A stretch of 64,000 bases of DNA from Gracilibacillus massiliensis (GCF_001458115.1 NZ_CZRP01000013.1:1178001-1242000), one strand, 5' to 3'. Numbered from the stretch's first letter, positions 38,032 to 48,033 are shown. The notes: generated from the letters alone by a model not told the origin. Numbers and translations: made by a program.

Positions 38032-38224
38032 TATTGTTTATAAAAAAATTCAAATTATTCTTTTTTCCTTTTCTTACATCCATAGAATCTTCATCTAAAT
38101 ACACGAAAGAAACAACAAATTACAATGATCTTTCCACCCTAATCCTTTATCCATTATTTTATTCATTATAATGTATAAATATCCACGAACAAAAATTAAC
38201 TTTATCAAACGATCAATAAGAAAA

Positions 38225-38244
38225 ACCGAGAAAACCTACTCGGT
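38225..38244 (-). terminator. Short hairpin at the left edge of repeat copy E
   Basis: ACCGAG / CTCGGT stem with an eight-base loop, followed by TTTTTCTTATT on the minus strand and CCTTTT on the plus strand. It may stop transcripts entering the argC promoter from repeat E, or be part of the element's edge. Confidence 0.5.
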
Positions 38245-38249
38245 CCTTT

Positions 38250-38705
38250 TAGTGGTAATTTTGAAATAGAAAATAGGTGTGATACCCGCTTCGGCTTGCC
38301 CACTTCGCTTTCCAGGGGGCGTGTCTTCAGCTAACTTTTGTAAAGAAGTTCACTTTACAAAAGTGGATCTTCAGATCACGCTGATCCCCCAGGAGTCGAA
38401 GTGGCCGCCTACGCTAAATAATGCGCTTCAACGATTGTAAGTAGTAATATAACGACTTTTATTTCATATTGTTCATAAACCTTATCAAGTTAGCTGTCAC
38501 AAACGTTGTAGAGCCACTTTATAGCGTAGGCCGTCCGCTTCCACTCCTGTGGCATCCGTTTTCCCTGAAGATCCACTTTTTTGAGCGGTTTGTGCTCGAA
38601 AAAGTTAGCTGAAGGGAAAACGCCACGGAAAGGGAAGTGGACAGCTGGAGCGATGGATTCATATACACTACATTTCAAAATGACTACTTTGATAACAAAT
38701 GCCTT
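38250..38705. repeat. Dispersed twin-hairpin element, copy E
   Basis: Modules lie at about 38286-38415 and 38522-38654. The left arm has GTGGTAATTTTGAAATAG, the right arm ATTTCAAAATGACTAC. Apical stems: ACTTTTGTAAA pairs with TTTACAAAAGT (module 1), and ACTTTTTTGAGC pairs with GCTCGAAAAAGT allowing G-T (module 2). The spacer ends GTTGTAGAG. It lies between the argC promoter and the SinI-like gene. Confidence 0.85.
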
Positions 38706-38876
38706 AATACCACAGATTACATGCTTTCCTTACTTATAAAAAAGATCGTTGTTTAATAGTACTTTTTGTTTATGACTTTTATGACTATTTCAAAGTAAAA
38801 AATGACGCGAGTTACCTTTATAACGAACAAAAAATAAGATATTCTTTTTATATTAACTTATATTGGAGTGAGTACG

Positions 38877-39056
38877 TTGTCTGCATATCATGACCATCCC
38901 AAGCAACTTGATGCCGAATGGTTACGTCTTATCTACATTGCCGAGCAACAAGGATTAACAAAAGAAGAAGTTCAATCTTTTCTCAAACGTTTACCTGTAG
39001 TGAATCAAATTAAAAATGGAAATAGCGGATTTCACCAAAAGGATCGTGTCCGTTAA
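38877..39056 (+). CDS. SinI-like anti-repressor small protein
   Basis: About 59 residues. The segment LDAEWLRLIYIAEQQGLTKEEVQSFLK matches the SinI dimerisation helix-turn-helix that binds the biofilm repressor SinR. I favour TTG at 38877 as start because GGAGTGAG lies at good distance before it; the in-frame GTG at 38868 sits inside that site. No sinR-like gene is adjacent. The gene is convergent with a two-component response regulator gene. SinI family membership is fairly clear; the partner is unknown. Confidence 0.7.
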   Translation: MSAYHDHPKQLDAEWLRLIYIAEQQGLTKEEVQSFLKRLPVVNQIKNGNSGFHQKDRVR

Positions 39057-39083
39057 CTCCTTAGGAAAAAGTATATTTTAGTT

Positions 39084-39752
39084 TTACACTAAACTTTTGA
39101 TGAATAAAATCGCTTCAGAACGTCCTGATACACCGATTTTTCGATAAATTTTACTTACATAATTTTTGATCGTACCGACAGAGAGATACATATGCTCTGC
39201 GATTTGTTGATTAGATTTTCCTTCCATTAACAGTTCCAATACATGTAGTTCCGTGGGAGTCAGTTGAATGTTCCTTTCCTTTAAAGCTCTGACACTTGAG
39301 GCAAAAGACGCTGGTTTATTGTCCGATGTCGCATCTAACTGCTGCATTAACATCGATTGAATCGATTCCGGAATTAATATCTGCCCTCTAAGAGATTGAT
39401 AGATCGCATCCACTAATTGCTGTAAATCAGCATCTTTTAACAAATAACCACTTGCACCATTTTTTAATGCTTGCAATATATATTCATTTTGTGAAAATGT
39501 CGTAAGCATAATAATTTTGATAGATGGATGATCTTGTTTGATTATTTTAGTTGCGGTAATTCCACCAATAAACGGCATGCGAATATCCATTAAAATTACA
39601 TCAGGCTTCACTGTTTTTGCTTTATTTATCGCTTCTTCACCATTTGTAGCTGTTGCCACCACTTTCATATCCGCTTGTTGATGAAACATTACAGCTAATC
39701 CATCGCAAATAATTCTCTGATCATCGGCTATCATTACTTTAATTGTATTCAT
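39084..39752 (-). CDS. NarL/LuxR-family response regulator
   Basis: A 222-residue regulator. The receiver domain has D10/D11 acidic pocket, phospho-acceptor D56 in VILMDIRMP, T84-type switch in MLTTFS, and K in YLLKDAD. The C-terminal LuxR helix-turn-helix spans about 155-222 (LTPTELHVLELLMEGKSNQQIAEHM, VGTIKNYVSKIYRKI). It lies 6 bp after the histidine kinase gene and is surely its partner. Targets are unknown. Confidence 0.9.
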   Translation of the reverse strand: MNTIKVMIADDQRIICDGLAVMFHQQADMKVVATATNGEEAINKAKTVKPDVILMDIRMPFIGGITATKIIKQDHPSIKIIMLTTFSQNEYILQALKNGASGYLLKDADLQQLVDAIYQSLRGQILIPESIQSMLMQQLDATSDNKPASFASSVRALKERNIQLTPTELHVLELLMEGKSNQQIAEHMYLSVGTIKNYVSKIYRKIGVSGRSEAILFIKSLV

Positions 39753-39758
39753 CTATAT

Positions 39759-40940
39759 TCACCCTGCATTTTCATGAGATTTGGCATTATTGTTTTCTTG
39801 AGGAGGCAATTCAATGATAATGTCCGCTCCACCCATTGTTGTATTCTTTGATTGAATGGTTATTACGCCATCAAGCTCTTCCACTCTTTCTTTCATTGCC
39901 ATTAAACCAAATCCTAGATTCTCCTCAAAGTTCTCCATCACGTTACCATTGTCACTTAGCCTAAATAAGATTCCTTCTTTATTTGTTACTAGATACACAT
40001 AGAATTGATTTGCTTGTCCATGTCGCAAACCATTGGTTAAGCCTTCTTGCAACGCCCGAAAGATCACGATTTCTTGCTTTGGAGTCATCGAATATTCTTG
40101 CACATTTATTTCTGAATCAATCGTTACTCCAGTTTGTTCAATTGTCTCTTGTATTAATGAGGAAACGGCTTGATAAAAATCAATAAAAAAATGGCTTTCC
40201 TGTAAATCACGTACCGATTTTCGAACTTCCTGTAATCCTAATTCTAAATTACGATAAACTTGATTAAGCATGTCTTTTGCCTGATCCTGTTCTGAAACAA
40301 TCAAGGTTTTAACAGCATTTAACCCGATTAGGGAAGTCGAGAAGGAATGACCGATCGAATCATGCATCTCTCTGGCAAAACGCTTTCGTTCCTGCATAAT
40401 TGTTTTTTCTTCTAATTGTAAAGTGGATGTTTTCATTTTCTCATATGCCTTTTGTAATTGTTGCTTCTGTGAGATTGATAGCTTCACTAAGTAGCTGAAT
40501 GTAAAGACAACTAAAAATTCTGTTATTCTTGGGATGATAAATGTCATAGATGATAATGCGGGGAAATCAAAGGCTATCCATTTGCCTAATACAAAGCTAA
40601 TGTATGCAAAACTCGCAAATATAATACTAGAAGAAAGAGAATGATGGTATACCATTTCCCCAATTAATATTAGTAAAAAAACTTGCGAAATAAAGGATTG
40701 ATCGACACTAATGATCACTGCTAGTAAAAGAAGCTGGGCAATCAAATAATATACACCGATTTGATTATCCAAATTAACTCGAAAAATAAAATCTCTTAGA
40801 TACTGAATAATAACATAAATACTAACAAACGAATAAAGCAACATAAGGTTTGCCTGATCATCTAACGCAAATAAGGGTAACATAATCAGTTGAGTTATTA
40901 ATATCGCTATCGGCATTTTTTTTTCGACAAAATTGTCCAT
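39759..40940 (-). CDS. Sensor histidine kinase (HisKA_3 / NarL-type)
   Basis: A membrane kinase of about 393 residues. Five or six hydrophobic segments fill residues 1-155 with no large extracellular domain, followed by a coiled linker and HisKA_3 with phospho-acceptor H195 in FAREMHDSIGHSF. The HATPase region includes EGLTNGLRHG and LGFGLMAMKERV. ATG at 40940 has GGGG at eight bases; ATG at 40946 is possible. The intramembrane-sensing layout resembles DesK/LiaS-type kinases, but the stimulus is not readable. Confidence 0.88.
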   Translation of the reverse strand: MDNFVEKKMPIAILITQLIMLPLFALDDQANLMLLYSFVSIYVIIQYLRDFIFRVNLDNQIGVYYLIAQLLLLAVIISVDQSFISQVFLLILIGEMVYHHSLSSSIIFASFAYISFVLGKWIAFDFPALSSMTFIIPRITEFLVVFTFSYLVKLSISQKQQLQKAYEKMKTSTLQLEEKTIMQERKRFAREMHDSIGHSFSTSLIGLNAVKTLIVSEQDQAKDMLNQVYRNLELGLQEVRKSVRDLQESHFFIDFYQAVSSLIQETIEQTGVTIDSEINVQEYSMTPKQEIVIFRALQEGLTNGLRHGQANQFYVYLVTNKEGILFRLSDNGNVMENFEENLGFGLMAMKERVEELDGVITIQSKNTTMGGADIIIELPPQENNNAKSHENAG

Positions 40941-41254
40941 CTTCATTTCCCCTTTTTTTATATAAAACGACTGAAAGGTAAGTATATTGATTTAGTTGTA
41001 TCACAGCGTAATCGTCCGCAATACCAAGTTGTGAGCATTCATTACAGAAGGTAGTGTGGAGGTAAACGGACACTATACAACCTGATAAGTTTCGCCAACA
41101 ATCACTAGAAGTCAAAAATACCTAGTGATTAAAGTCTCACTTTATTGTATCAAAGTCCACTGATATGACAAGTTAATGACTTTAAAAATGAGAAACCTGT
41201 AGGAGAAGGATGATAATCTGACATAACTTTTTGCTGTGAAGCATATTTTGATAG

Positions 41255-41755
41255 CTGATAACTGCGTAACAATCGCTTCGGCTTGCCCACTTCCCTTTCA
41301 CCACGGGCACAAGTGCAACATCTACTCAAGCCAAAGCTTTCGTAGTGTTTTCTATGCAGTGGGGTTTTCCCTTCAGCTAACTTTTCCAAGCAAAAACCGC
41401 ATGAAAAAGTGGATCTTCAGGGAAAACGATCCCACAGGAGTGGAAGTGGCCGCCTGCGCTAAATGATGCTCTACAAAGGTTGTAAATGCTAATCTAATCA
41501 CAAAATTGTAGACCATAGTACTTAAAGCCAACATGTCTGTTCTTACTTTAGTTGTAGTACATATAAAAGCGCAGGCGTCGGCTTCCACTCCTGCGGAATG
41601 TTTTTATCCGAAGATCCACTTTTTAAGCGCCCTTTGCTTAAAAAGTTAGCTGAGGAGAAACAAACGCAGAAAGGGAATCCGACAAGCCGGAGTGGTTGTT
41701 ACGCAGTTCTAAAATCTCATAATTACCGCCAGATTTATGTCGGATAATTCTTTTT
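41255..41755. repeat. Dispersed twin-hairpin element, copy F (with insertion)
   Basis: Modules lie at about 41273-41460 and 41569-41699. Module 1 carries about 57 extra bases at roughly 41300-41356 inside the usual CTTTCC-GTGGGG stretch. Module 2 apical stem: ACTTTTTAAGC pairs with GCTTAAAAAGT. The right arm has CATAATTACCGCC. The upstream stretch 40947-41255 (after the kinase start) shows no gene. Confidence 0.83.
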
Positions 41756-41789
41756 GTGCCTATCATTAAAATAATCGCAGACACAAAAA

Positions 41790-41815
41790 TACCTACAGCT
41801 TAGATTCTGTAGGTA
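41790..41815 (-). terminator. Terminator of the FAH-family gene
   Basis: TACCTACAG / CTGTAGGTA stem with an eight-base loop, followed by TTTTTGTG on the minus strand, about 80 bp after the stop codon. Confidence 0.8.
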
Positions 41816-41895
41816 AAAAAGGTACATTTTGATATGTTATGCTGTCGAATGTTTCACAAAGGCTTTTCTTTTAATGGACACACCATCTTAACTAA

Positions 41896-42813
41896 TTATG
41901 CCTTTACCACTTTGTTTTCAAGGGTTCCTATTTTTTCAATTTCCAACGTTACTTTGTCTCCGTCATTTAAAAGCGCTGGTGGGTTCATGGCGAAGCCTAC
42001 ACCACCGGGAGTACCTGTTAAAATCATATCACCGGGTTCTAGTGTCATGATGTTTGATATAAATTCGATTAGAAAAGGAATATCGAAAATTAATTGTTCG
42101 GTATTAGAGGACTGTCTTTGTTCCCCGTTAACATAGGAACGAACCTGTAAATGACTTGGGTCGGAAATTTCTGAAGTGGTCACCAACCACGGACCAACAG
42201 GTGTTGAATGATCTAACGATTTACCCTGTAACCATTGTGGTGTGCGTTTTTGTAAATCTCGTGCAGAAATATCGTTACCTATTGTGTAACCTGCGACATA
42301 GTCAAGCGCATTGTCTTTTTTTACTTTTGTAGCTTTTTTACCGATCACAACAGTAAGTTCTACTTCGTAATCTAATTTTTCCGTCACAGCTGACTTATGG
42401 ATGTCATCTTCCGGTCCGATCAAAGCATTATTAAATTTCGAAAACAAAACTGGATACTCAGGTAATTCTCCACCCATCTCTTTAACGTGATCCGCATAAT
42501 TCGTACCTATACAGATAATTTTTGAAGGATTCGGAATCGGAGTCTCCAAGACAACCTCTGATCTTGGGAATACAATATTCTCAGGCAGATCCTGAATTTG
42601 ACTAAACAAACGCTCTACCGTCATGATATTGGCATTAGCATTTAGATAAAATTCATTTGGGGCGGCCGGGAGTAATGTACCAAGCTCGTTAGAATTGGTT
42701 TTATTCGCTACGTAATCATGTGCCTTATGTACATCGATGATTTCTTGATCATTGATGATCCCGATCCGATTTGTTGCAAAAGGGTACTTCAAACGATAAT
42801 TGACTAATTTCAT
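41896..42813 (-). CDS. Fumarylacetoacetate hydrolase family protein (YisK/FAHD1-like)
   Basis: A 305-residue metal-dependent enzyme with an N-terminal ~75-residue cap and the FAH catalytic domain. Metal ligands appear in LDYEVELTVVIGKK (Glu-x-Glu) and GNDISARDLQ (Asp), with GTPGGVGF near the end. Relatives act as acylpyruvate hydrolases, oxaloacetate decarboxylases or 2-hydroxyhepta-2,4-diene-1,7-dioate isomerases; YisK of B. subtilis is the nearest pattern match. It stands alone with its own terminator, so context does not decide the reaction. Confidence 0.8.
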   Translation of the reverse strand: MKLVNYRLKYPFATNRIGIINDQEIIDVHKAHDYVANKTNSNELGTLLPAAPNEFYLNANANIMTVERLFSQIQDLPENIVFPRSEVVLETPIPNPSKIICIGTNYADHVKEMGGELPEYPVLFSKFNNALIGPEDDIHKSAVTEKLDYEVELTVVIGKKATKVKKDNALDYVAGYTIGNDISARDLQKRTPQWLQGKSLDHSTPVGPWLVTTSEISDPSHLQVRSYVNGEQRQSSNTEQLIFDIPFLIEFISNIMTLEPGDMILTGTPGGVGFAMNPPALLNDGDKVTLEIEKIGTLENKVVKA

Positions 42814-42893
42814 AGGTGATCTCCTCCTTATTCGGTACTATTAGTTTAACACAGAAAGCGCTTCCCGAACATTTAGAGTCCCTAAAATTAATG

Positions 42894-43616
42894 TTATAAC
42901 ACTTTACTTAAAAAAGCTTTTGTTCTCTGATGTTTTGGTGCATCGAATATTTGTTTTGGCTCATTTTCTTCCACAATATACCCCTCATCCATAAAAATCA
43001 CACGATCTCCTACTTCTTTCGCAAAGCCCATTTCGTGCGTCACAACCACCATTGTCATTCCCTCTTCTGCTAATTGCTTCATTACTTCTAATACTTCGCC
43101 AACCATTTCTGGATCCAATGCGGAAGTCGGTTCGTCAAAGAGCATCACTTTCGGTTCCATCCCTAACGCCCTAGCAATTGCCACACGTTGCTTTTGTCCA
43201 CCTGATAATGATTCAGGATACGCATCTGCTTTTTCTAATAAACCGACTTTTTTTAATAAGTCTTTTGCTTTTTTTTCAGCCTCTGCTTTATTCCATTTCT
43301 TTACTGTAACAATTGGCAAAGTGATATTTTCCATTACCGTTTTGTGAGGAAAAAGATTAAATTGTTGAAAAACCATTCCAACTTCGGCCCGCAATTTATT
43401 AATATCCACTTTCTTATCTGTTAACTCTACTCCGTCTATTGTTACTGTTCCATCTGTTACGGATTCAATAAGGTTTAAGCATCTAAGAAAGGTCGACTTA
43501 CCAGATCCCGAAGGACCAATTACGACAACCACTTCTTTTGGATCAATCTCTACGTTTATATCCTTTAATACTTCTAAATCACCGAAGGATTTTTTTAAAT
43601 GTTTAACTGAAATCAT
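42894..43616 (-). CDS. Polar amino acid ABC transporter ATP-binding protein
   Basis: A 240-residue GlnQ-type ATPase. Walker [10 protein letters not shown], signature [15 protein letters not shown], Walker [15 protein letters not shown] and the switch [12 protein letters not shown] are intact. The true start is ATG at 43616, overlapping the permease stop by ATGA; the frame is open further upstream into the permease gene, but that extension is spurious. It energises the permease and binding protein encoded just upstream. Confidence 0.93.
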   Translation of the reverse strand: MISVKHLKKSFGDLEVLKDINVEIDPKEVVVVIGPSGSGKSTFLRCLNLIESVTDGTVTIDGVELTDKKVDINKLRAEVGMVFQQFNLFPHKTVMENITLPIVTVKKWNKAEAEKKAKDLLKKVGLLEKADAYPESLSGGQKQRVAIARALGMEPKVMLFDEPTSALDPEMVGEVLEVMKQLAEEGMTMVVVTHEMGFAKEVGDRVIFMDEGYIVEENEPKQIFDAPKHQRTKAFLSKVL

Positions 43617-44269
43617 TTTACATCCAACCTTCTTTCCATATAATTTAATAAGTACGTTAAGCTTAGTGTTAGTACTAAATAGACAAGTGCGACCATTAAA
43701 TATGGTTCCCACACTCTTAAGTATTGTCCAGATGCCGCTCTTCCCCAATAAAGAAGCTCTTGTGCTGCAATCATCGCACCTAAAGAGGAATCTTTTAATA
43801 ACACGATAAATTCATTACCTAATGGTGGAATCGAGCGTTTGAAAGCCTGAGGTAAAAGGACGTGACGCATAACTTGGATTTTATTCATTCCTAAAGAATG
43901 AGCCGCTTCTGCTTGACCTTTGTCAATCGATTGTAGACCAGCACGGAATATCTCTGCCACATATGCAGAAGAATTCAGTGATAAGGTAACCATCACCGAA
44001 AGAACTGGAGTCGTTGACCCTAGTATAGATGGTAATACCGCATAATGAAATAAAAATAACTGCACTAATAGAGGTGTACCTCTTAAAAAATTAATGTACC
44101 AAACAAATGGCAACCTTACAAAAACCAAAGGGGACATTTTTCCGAGCGCAATGAAGAACCCAAGTATGCAACCCATTAAAACCCCGACTACTGACATTAA
44201 GATAGTCAACCCCATACCTTCCATAAAGAACGGAAAGTATTCGACAATAATATCAAACCTAAAATCCAT
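43613..44269 (-). CDS. Polar amino acid ABC transporter permease
   Basis: A 218-residue HisM/GlnP-type permease with about five membrane segments and the EAA-type loop [22 protein letters not shown]. It probably forms a homodimer. It follows the binding-protein gene after a hairpin and overlaps the ATPase gene. Ligand may be glutamine, arginine or cystine; the sequence alone does not decide. Confidence 0.92.
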   Translation of the reverse strand: MDFRFDIIVEYFPFFMEGMGLTILMSVVGVLMGCILGFFIALGKMSPLVFVRLPFVWYINFLRGTPLLVQLFLFHYAVLPSILGSTTPVLSVMVTLSLNSSAYVAEIFRAGLQSIDKGQAEAAHSLGMNKIQVMRHVLLPQAFKRSIPPLGNEFIVLLKDSSLGAMIAAQELLYWGRAASGQYLRVWEPYLMVALVYLVLTLSLTYLLNYMERRLDVK

Positions 44270-44343
44270 GTTGTTTTCTCCCTTCTTACTTATACTTTGC
44301 TTTTCGCTACCCTATTTTATTCTTTTTAAACGATCAAAAACGA

Positions 44344-44369
44344 AAAGCGTAACGACGTCGCTACGCTTT
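44344..44369 (-). terminator. Intercistronic hairpin between binding protein and permease
   Basis: AAAGCGTA / TACGCTTT stem followed by TTCGTTTTTG on the minus strand. Its position, 30 bp after the binding-protein stop, fits a partial terminator that makes the receptor more abundant than the membrane parts. Confidence 0.65.
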
Positions 44370-44398
44370 GTAATTCGTACAAAATTCTATATTAAAAT

Positions 44399-45208
44399 CT
44401 ACTGAGTTAGCACGTCTGTGTCTGGTTCTGCTCCAAACCACTCTTGATAAATTTCAGAATATGTTCCATTATCAATAACTGTTTGTAATGCAGCATTAAT
44501 ATCTTCTTTCACGTCACTATCCTTTGGAAACATGATACCGTAGAATTCTGATTCAAACGTATCAGGGTCTGTAATCATTTCAACATTCGCCTCTGGATTG
44601 TTCGCAACATATTCATCAGCTACTACGTTATCCGTTACTACAGCATCTACATCTCCTGATTGAAGGGACATAAGTGCTAATGTATTGGAATCGTATTTTG
44701 AGATATTTTCATGATTTTTGCCTAAAATCTTTTCTACAGCTTCTGCACCTGTTGTACCTGACTGGACCCCAACTTTAAGATCTTTAATATCTTCCCCACT
44801 TGTAATACCTTCTCCTTCTCGGAAGACTACTTTATGGGTTGATTCAAAGTAAGCTGATGAAAAATCGTAGGATTCTTTACGCTCATCATTTACAGTAATT
44901 CCAGCAATCGCAAGGTCAGCCTCTCCCTTTTCGACAGAGAGTAACATTGCATCCCAACCAACATTTTCTAATTGATAATCATAACCCGCTTCATCCATCA
45001 CTGCTGCTAACAAATCAATATCAAAACCCACAACTTCTCCTTTATCCAAATAGGTAAAAGGCATAAACCCTGCTTCTGTCACTACAGATAAAGTTGGTTT
45101 ATCATTCGAACCGTTTGTCCCGTCTGATTGCTCTTTCTCATCACTTGTCCCACACGCCACTAAAACTGTTAAAAGTAAAATCATTATTCCTTTTATTAAT
45201 TTATTCAT
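44399..45208 (-). CDS. Polar amino acid ABC transporter substrate-binding lipoprotein
   Basis: A 269-residue type II binding protein with a signal peptide ending in the lipobox LVAC. Family motifs are present: VVGFDIDLLAAVMDEAG, LAIAGITVNDERKESYDFS, and VGVQSGTTGAEA. First gene of a binding protein-permease-ATPase operon. Ligand unknown among polar amino acids. Confidence 0.92.
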   Translation of the reverse strand: MNKLIKGIMILLLTVLVACGTSDEKEQSDGTNGSNDKPTLSVVTEAGFMPFTYLDKGEVVGFDIDLLAAVMDEAGYDYQLENVGWDAMLLSVEKGEADLAIAGITVNDERKESYDFSSAYFESTHKVVFREGEGITSGEDIKDLKVGVQSGTTGAEAVEKILGKNHENISKYDSNTLALMSLQSGDVDAVVTDNVVADEYVANNPEANVEMITDPDTFESEFYGIMFPKDSDVKEDINAALQTVIDNGTYSEIYQEWFGAEPDTDVLTQ

Positions 45209-45351
45209 AAATATTCACTCCAAACTTATATTTATACATTTTATAATCATTATAATATAGTACAGAGCACCTGATTACAATAGGTTTTATTAATGTTTTT
45301 ATATTAAAAAAATTCTGAAAATTTGTATAATTATCATTTTATTATTTGATA

Positions 45352-45392
45352 CAAAAAAAGAAAGGGTATTATTAATATCCCTCTCTTTTTTG
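45352..45392 (-). terminator. Terminator of the AEC carrier gene
   Basis: GGGATATTAATAATACCC hairpin flanked by an A-rich and a T-rich side, followed by TTTCTTTTTTTG on the minus strand directly after the stop. Confidence 0.82.
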
Positions 45393-45395
45393 TCC

Positions 45396-46301
45396 TCATA
45401 CTAATATAAATAATAATATTGGCAATGTGATAATACTTAATAGCGTGGAGATCAGTGTGACACTTGAGACATAGCCTGGCCTTGAGCCAAACTGCAATGC
45501 ATACATTGTCGTATTAGCAGCAGTTGGCATCGCAGCCATCACAATTAAAATATCTTTTATCATTTCATCGAGGGGTAATGGTAATGTTAAGAAATACGCA
45601 ATGATTGGAGCCAGTATTAACCGAAAGCTAACCGCTAACGATACTCGACCTACTTCTACATCACTTAACTTAATTTGAGCAAGTTGCATGCCGAGCACAA
45701 TCATGATGGTTGGTATAGTAGCATCCGATACCATATCTATTGCTGTCATCATTTGATCATTTAAGTGAATTCCAAATAAATTAAGCATAATACCTAAAAT
45801 GGCTCCATATATAATCGGTACTCTTATAACATCTTTAAGAGGTGAAATCTGCACACGGCGTCCTTGTGACCCACCTTTTGCCGCAAAATAGATACCAACT
45901 GTACACATGATCAACGTTTGTAACACCATGAGTATAATAGCATAGTGAAAACCCTCTTCACCAAATACCAACAAAACTAGTGGCGTACCATAATTCCCAT
46001 TATTCATGAATACTGATGCCAGAATATAACCACTTTTTACAGACTGGTCCCATTTTCTAAAATATCCTATCAGATAAGCAAGCAGTATACTAATCATCGA
46101 TAACATTAATAAGAAACTGCCCAAATAAAGGTAATCCGTATTCAAATCATTTTCATAAAAGGTTCTAAAAGCTAAAAACGGCGACATCAAATACAACGTC
46201 ACCGTGGAAATCGACTTAATATCAATCTTCAAAAATTTAGTTCCGATATATCCAATTGCAAAAATACTAAAAATCGGAATCAATACTCCGATAAATTCCA
46301 T
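45396..46301 (-). CDS. AEC-family (auxin efflux carrier-like) transporter
   Basis: A 301-residue membrane protein with about ten hydrophobic segments in two halves. Conserved features include the N-terminal PIFSIFAIGYIGTK, NNGNYGTPLVLLVFG after segment 4, and IMIVLGMQLAQ. Members move malate, malonate or other organic anions. It lies 19 bp after an MFS gene on the same strand, and the two probably form an operon. Confidence 0.87.
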   Translation of the reverse strand: MEFIGVLIPIFSIFAIGYIGTKFLKIDIKSISTVTLYLMSPFLAFRTFYENDLNTDYLYLGSFLLMLSMISILLAYLIGYFRKWDQSVKSGYILASVFMNNGNYGTPLVLLVFGEEGFHYAIILMVLQTLIMCTVGIYFAAKGGSQGRRVQISPLKDVIRVPIIYGAILGIMLNLFGIHLNDQMMTAIDMVSDATIPTIMIVLGMQLAQIKLSDVEVGRVSLAVSFRLILAPIIAYFLTLPLPLDEMIKDILIVMAAMPTAANTTMYALQFGSRPGYVSSVTLISTLLSIITLPILLFILV

Positions 46302-46320
46302 TTTATATCACCTGTTTATA

Positions 46321-47472
46321 TTATGATTTTCCAAATGGCAGCCAATGATAAATCAACATCATCAACGTTCCAAAGGTCGTTAAAATTCCCATAAATAAAT
46401 ATAAGGAAGAACCTCCTAAGTTGTCCATAATTACTCCACCGATAAGAGAGCCGATAATTCCGGAGATCCCAAAAAAGGTCGAGACAAATACTAAGTGACC
46501 GGTCGATTGTAACATCTTCGGAATAATTCGAGTCACATATTGAAAGGCTGTTAAATAAAACACACCAAATGTTAGTCCGTGTAAAAATTGCAAGGCAACG
46601 ATCAACATCGGGTCTTCAAAAACAGCATAGAAGTACCAGCGAATCGAGTACAAAATACCTGCTCCAATTATAAAAATGAGCGGATGAAACTTTCGAAACC
46701 ATAATCCTGCTGTTGCAAAAACAATCGCTTCACTTGCAACACCAGCAAACCAAGCAAACCCAATTAAGTCTTCCGATCCACCAAGTGAAGCGATATAAAT
46801 ACCAATAAAACTGTCATTGGCACGATGGGAAATTGTAATAAGTGTTATCAGTACTAAAAAGATAACAAAAGGTTTTTTCTTAACGAGTAAACCAATATCC
46901 TTAAATTGAATAGGCGGCGTTTCCACTTTCACATCGACTAATCTTGTACTGACAATAAAGGCAGCGACAGCTAAGACTAAGTAGGGCCAAACGATAAATT
47001 GAATGCCTACATTCGATAAAATAGCTCCAACTGTTAAGGATGATGTCGCAAACCCGATAGATCCCCACGTTCTTATCGAACCAAAGGATATCCCCAATTG
47101 ATCAGCTCTTCTTTGTGATAAACTGTCCCCTAACGCCCCGATTGGTGCAGCAAAGAAGAAGAATGTAGCTCCAAATGTCAATAATAACGGTAATGTATCC
47201 ATCTGCAGAAAGACTAAACTACTAATTATAAGTCCAATTAAACATAACATCAGTATTTTTTTTACTGTTTGATATTTATCACTGGTATATCCCCAAAATG
47301 GTTGAGAAAATATAGCGACTAATGGTCCTATTGCCATAACCCAACCAATCTCTGTTCCCGTAAGACCTTTGAATTGCAGATATAAAGGTAAAAAACTAAC
47401 GATTATTGTATTGGCTCCATGAAAGCAAAATAAGAGCATCTTTAACGGTATGGTCGATTCTCCACGTGCCAC
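46321..47472 (-). CDS. MFS_1-like transporter (YwbF/LacY-like group)
   Basis: A 383-residue, 12-segment MFS protein. FSQPFWGYTSDKYQTVKK is the loop after segment 2, and FGSIRTWGSIGFA after segment 4 is characteristic of the nucleoside/galactoside-like MFS_1 group. It starts with GTG at 47472, eight bases after AAGGGAG. Substrate unknown. Confidence 0.85.
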   Translation of the reverse strand: MARGESTIPLKMLLFCFHGANTIIVSFLPLYLQFKGLTGTEIGWVMAIGPLVAIFSQPFWGYTSDKYQTVKKILMLCLIGLIISSLVFLQMDTLPLLLTFGATFFFFAAPIGALGDSLSQRRADQLGISFGSIRTWGSIGFATSSLTVGAILSNVGIQFIVWPYLVLAVAAFIVSTRLVDVKVETPPIQFKDIGLLVKKKPFVIFLVLITLITISHRANDSFIGIYIASLGGSEDLIGFAWFAGVASEAIVFATAGLWFRKFHPLIFIIGAGILYSIRWYFYAVFEDPMLIVALQFLHGLTFGVFYLTAFQYVTRIIPKMLQSTGHLVFVSTFFGISGIIGSLIGGVIMDNLGGSSLYLFMGILTTFGTLMMLIYHWLPFGKS

Positions 47473-47569
47473 TCAGTTCGCTCCCTTCTCAAGTTGTACT
47501 AATAACTTTCAATTATAGAACTTATTAGAAAGAAAAGAAAGCCGTATGATTAAACAATAGCCAAAAACT

Positions 47570-48015
47570 GCGAACTAGTGACAATCTTGAAAGTTGGTTG
47601 GGTGCTAGGCAAAAGCTCCGTCCATTTACTTCGCTTTCCGCGGGCACGGCTTCAGCTTCCTCAGAAAAGCAAAAACCGCTTTTCCTGCGGGATCTTCAGC
47701 TCGCGCTTTTCCCGCTGGAGTCTACGTAAATGGACTACGCTTCAATAGTGTTCTACAAATTTAGCAACAGCTAGAATGTTGCTATCACAGCATATTTCCT
47801 CGTATTTAAACAGATCTCTCGCAAAGCGGAGGAAAAATGCGACACTCCTGGGGGAACAGCACGAGCTGAAGATCCACTTGGTAAAGTGCTTTTCTTTACC
47901 AAGTTAGCTTCAGCCGTGCCCCCGGAAAGGGAGTGTTTTTCCGTAGCGTTGGATTAGCACTCATCTCAATACTTTTGTTAATAATCCTATGTATGGTACT
48001 TCGCAGTTTAGTTTA
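47570..48015. repeat. Dispersed twin-hairpin element, diverged copy G
   Basis: The most diverged full copy. Ends are AAAACTGCGAA (left) and TTCGCAGTTT (right). Modules lie at about 47614-47743 and 47823-47950. Module 1: GAAAAGC pairs with GCTTTTC. Module 2 is classical: GATCCACTTGGTAAAG pairs through CTTTACCAAG with AAGTTAGCTTCAG following. Outer stems also changed (CCATTTAC / GTAAATGG). Confidence 0.8.
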
Positions 48016-48033
48016 ATGATGCATTTGATTGCG

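Noticed and set aside
41150-41389. Overlapping minus-strand frames across repeat copy F as a small gene
   Set aside because: Frame covers the hairpin modules and the 57-bp insertion; no matching frame in other copies and no ribosome site.
42846-42860. cre site before the FAH-family gene (AGAAAGCGCTTCCC)
   Set aside because: The outer consensus positions T1 and C13-A14 are not all met; the match is too weak to call.
43617-43748. Upstream extension of the amino acid ATPase by 44 codons
   Set aside because: It overlaps the permease coding sequence in another frame. The ATG at 43616 with the ATGA junction and the standard N-terminus VKHLKKSFG fits far better.
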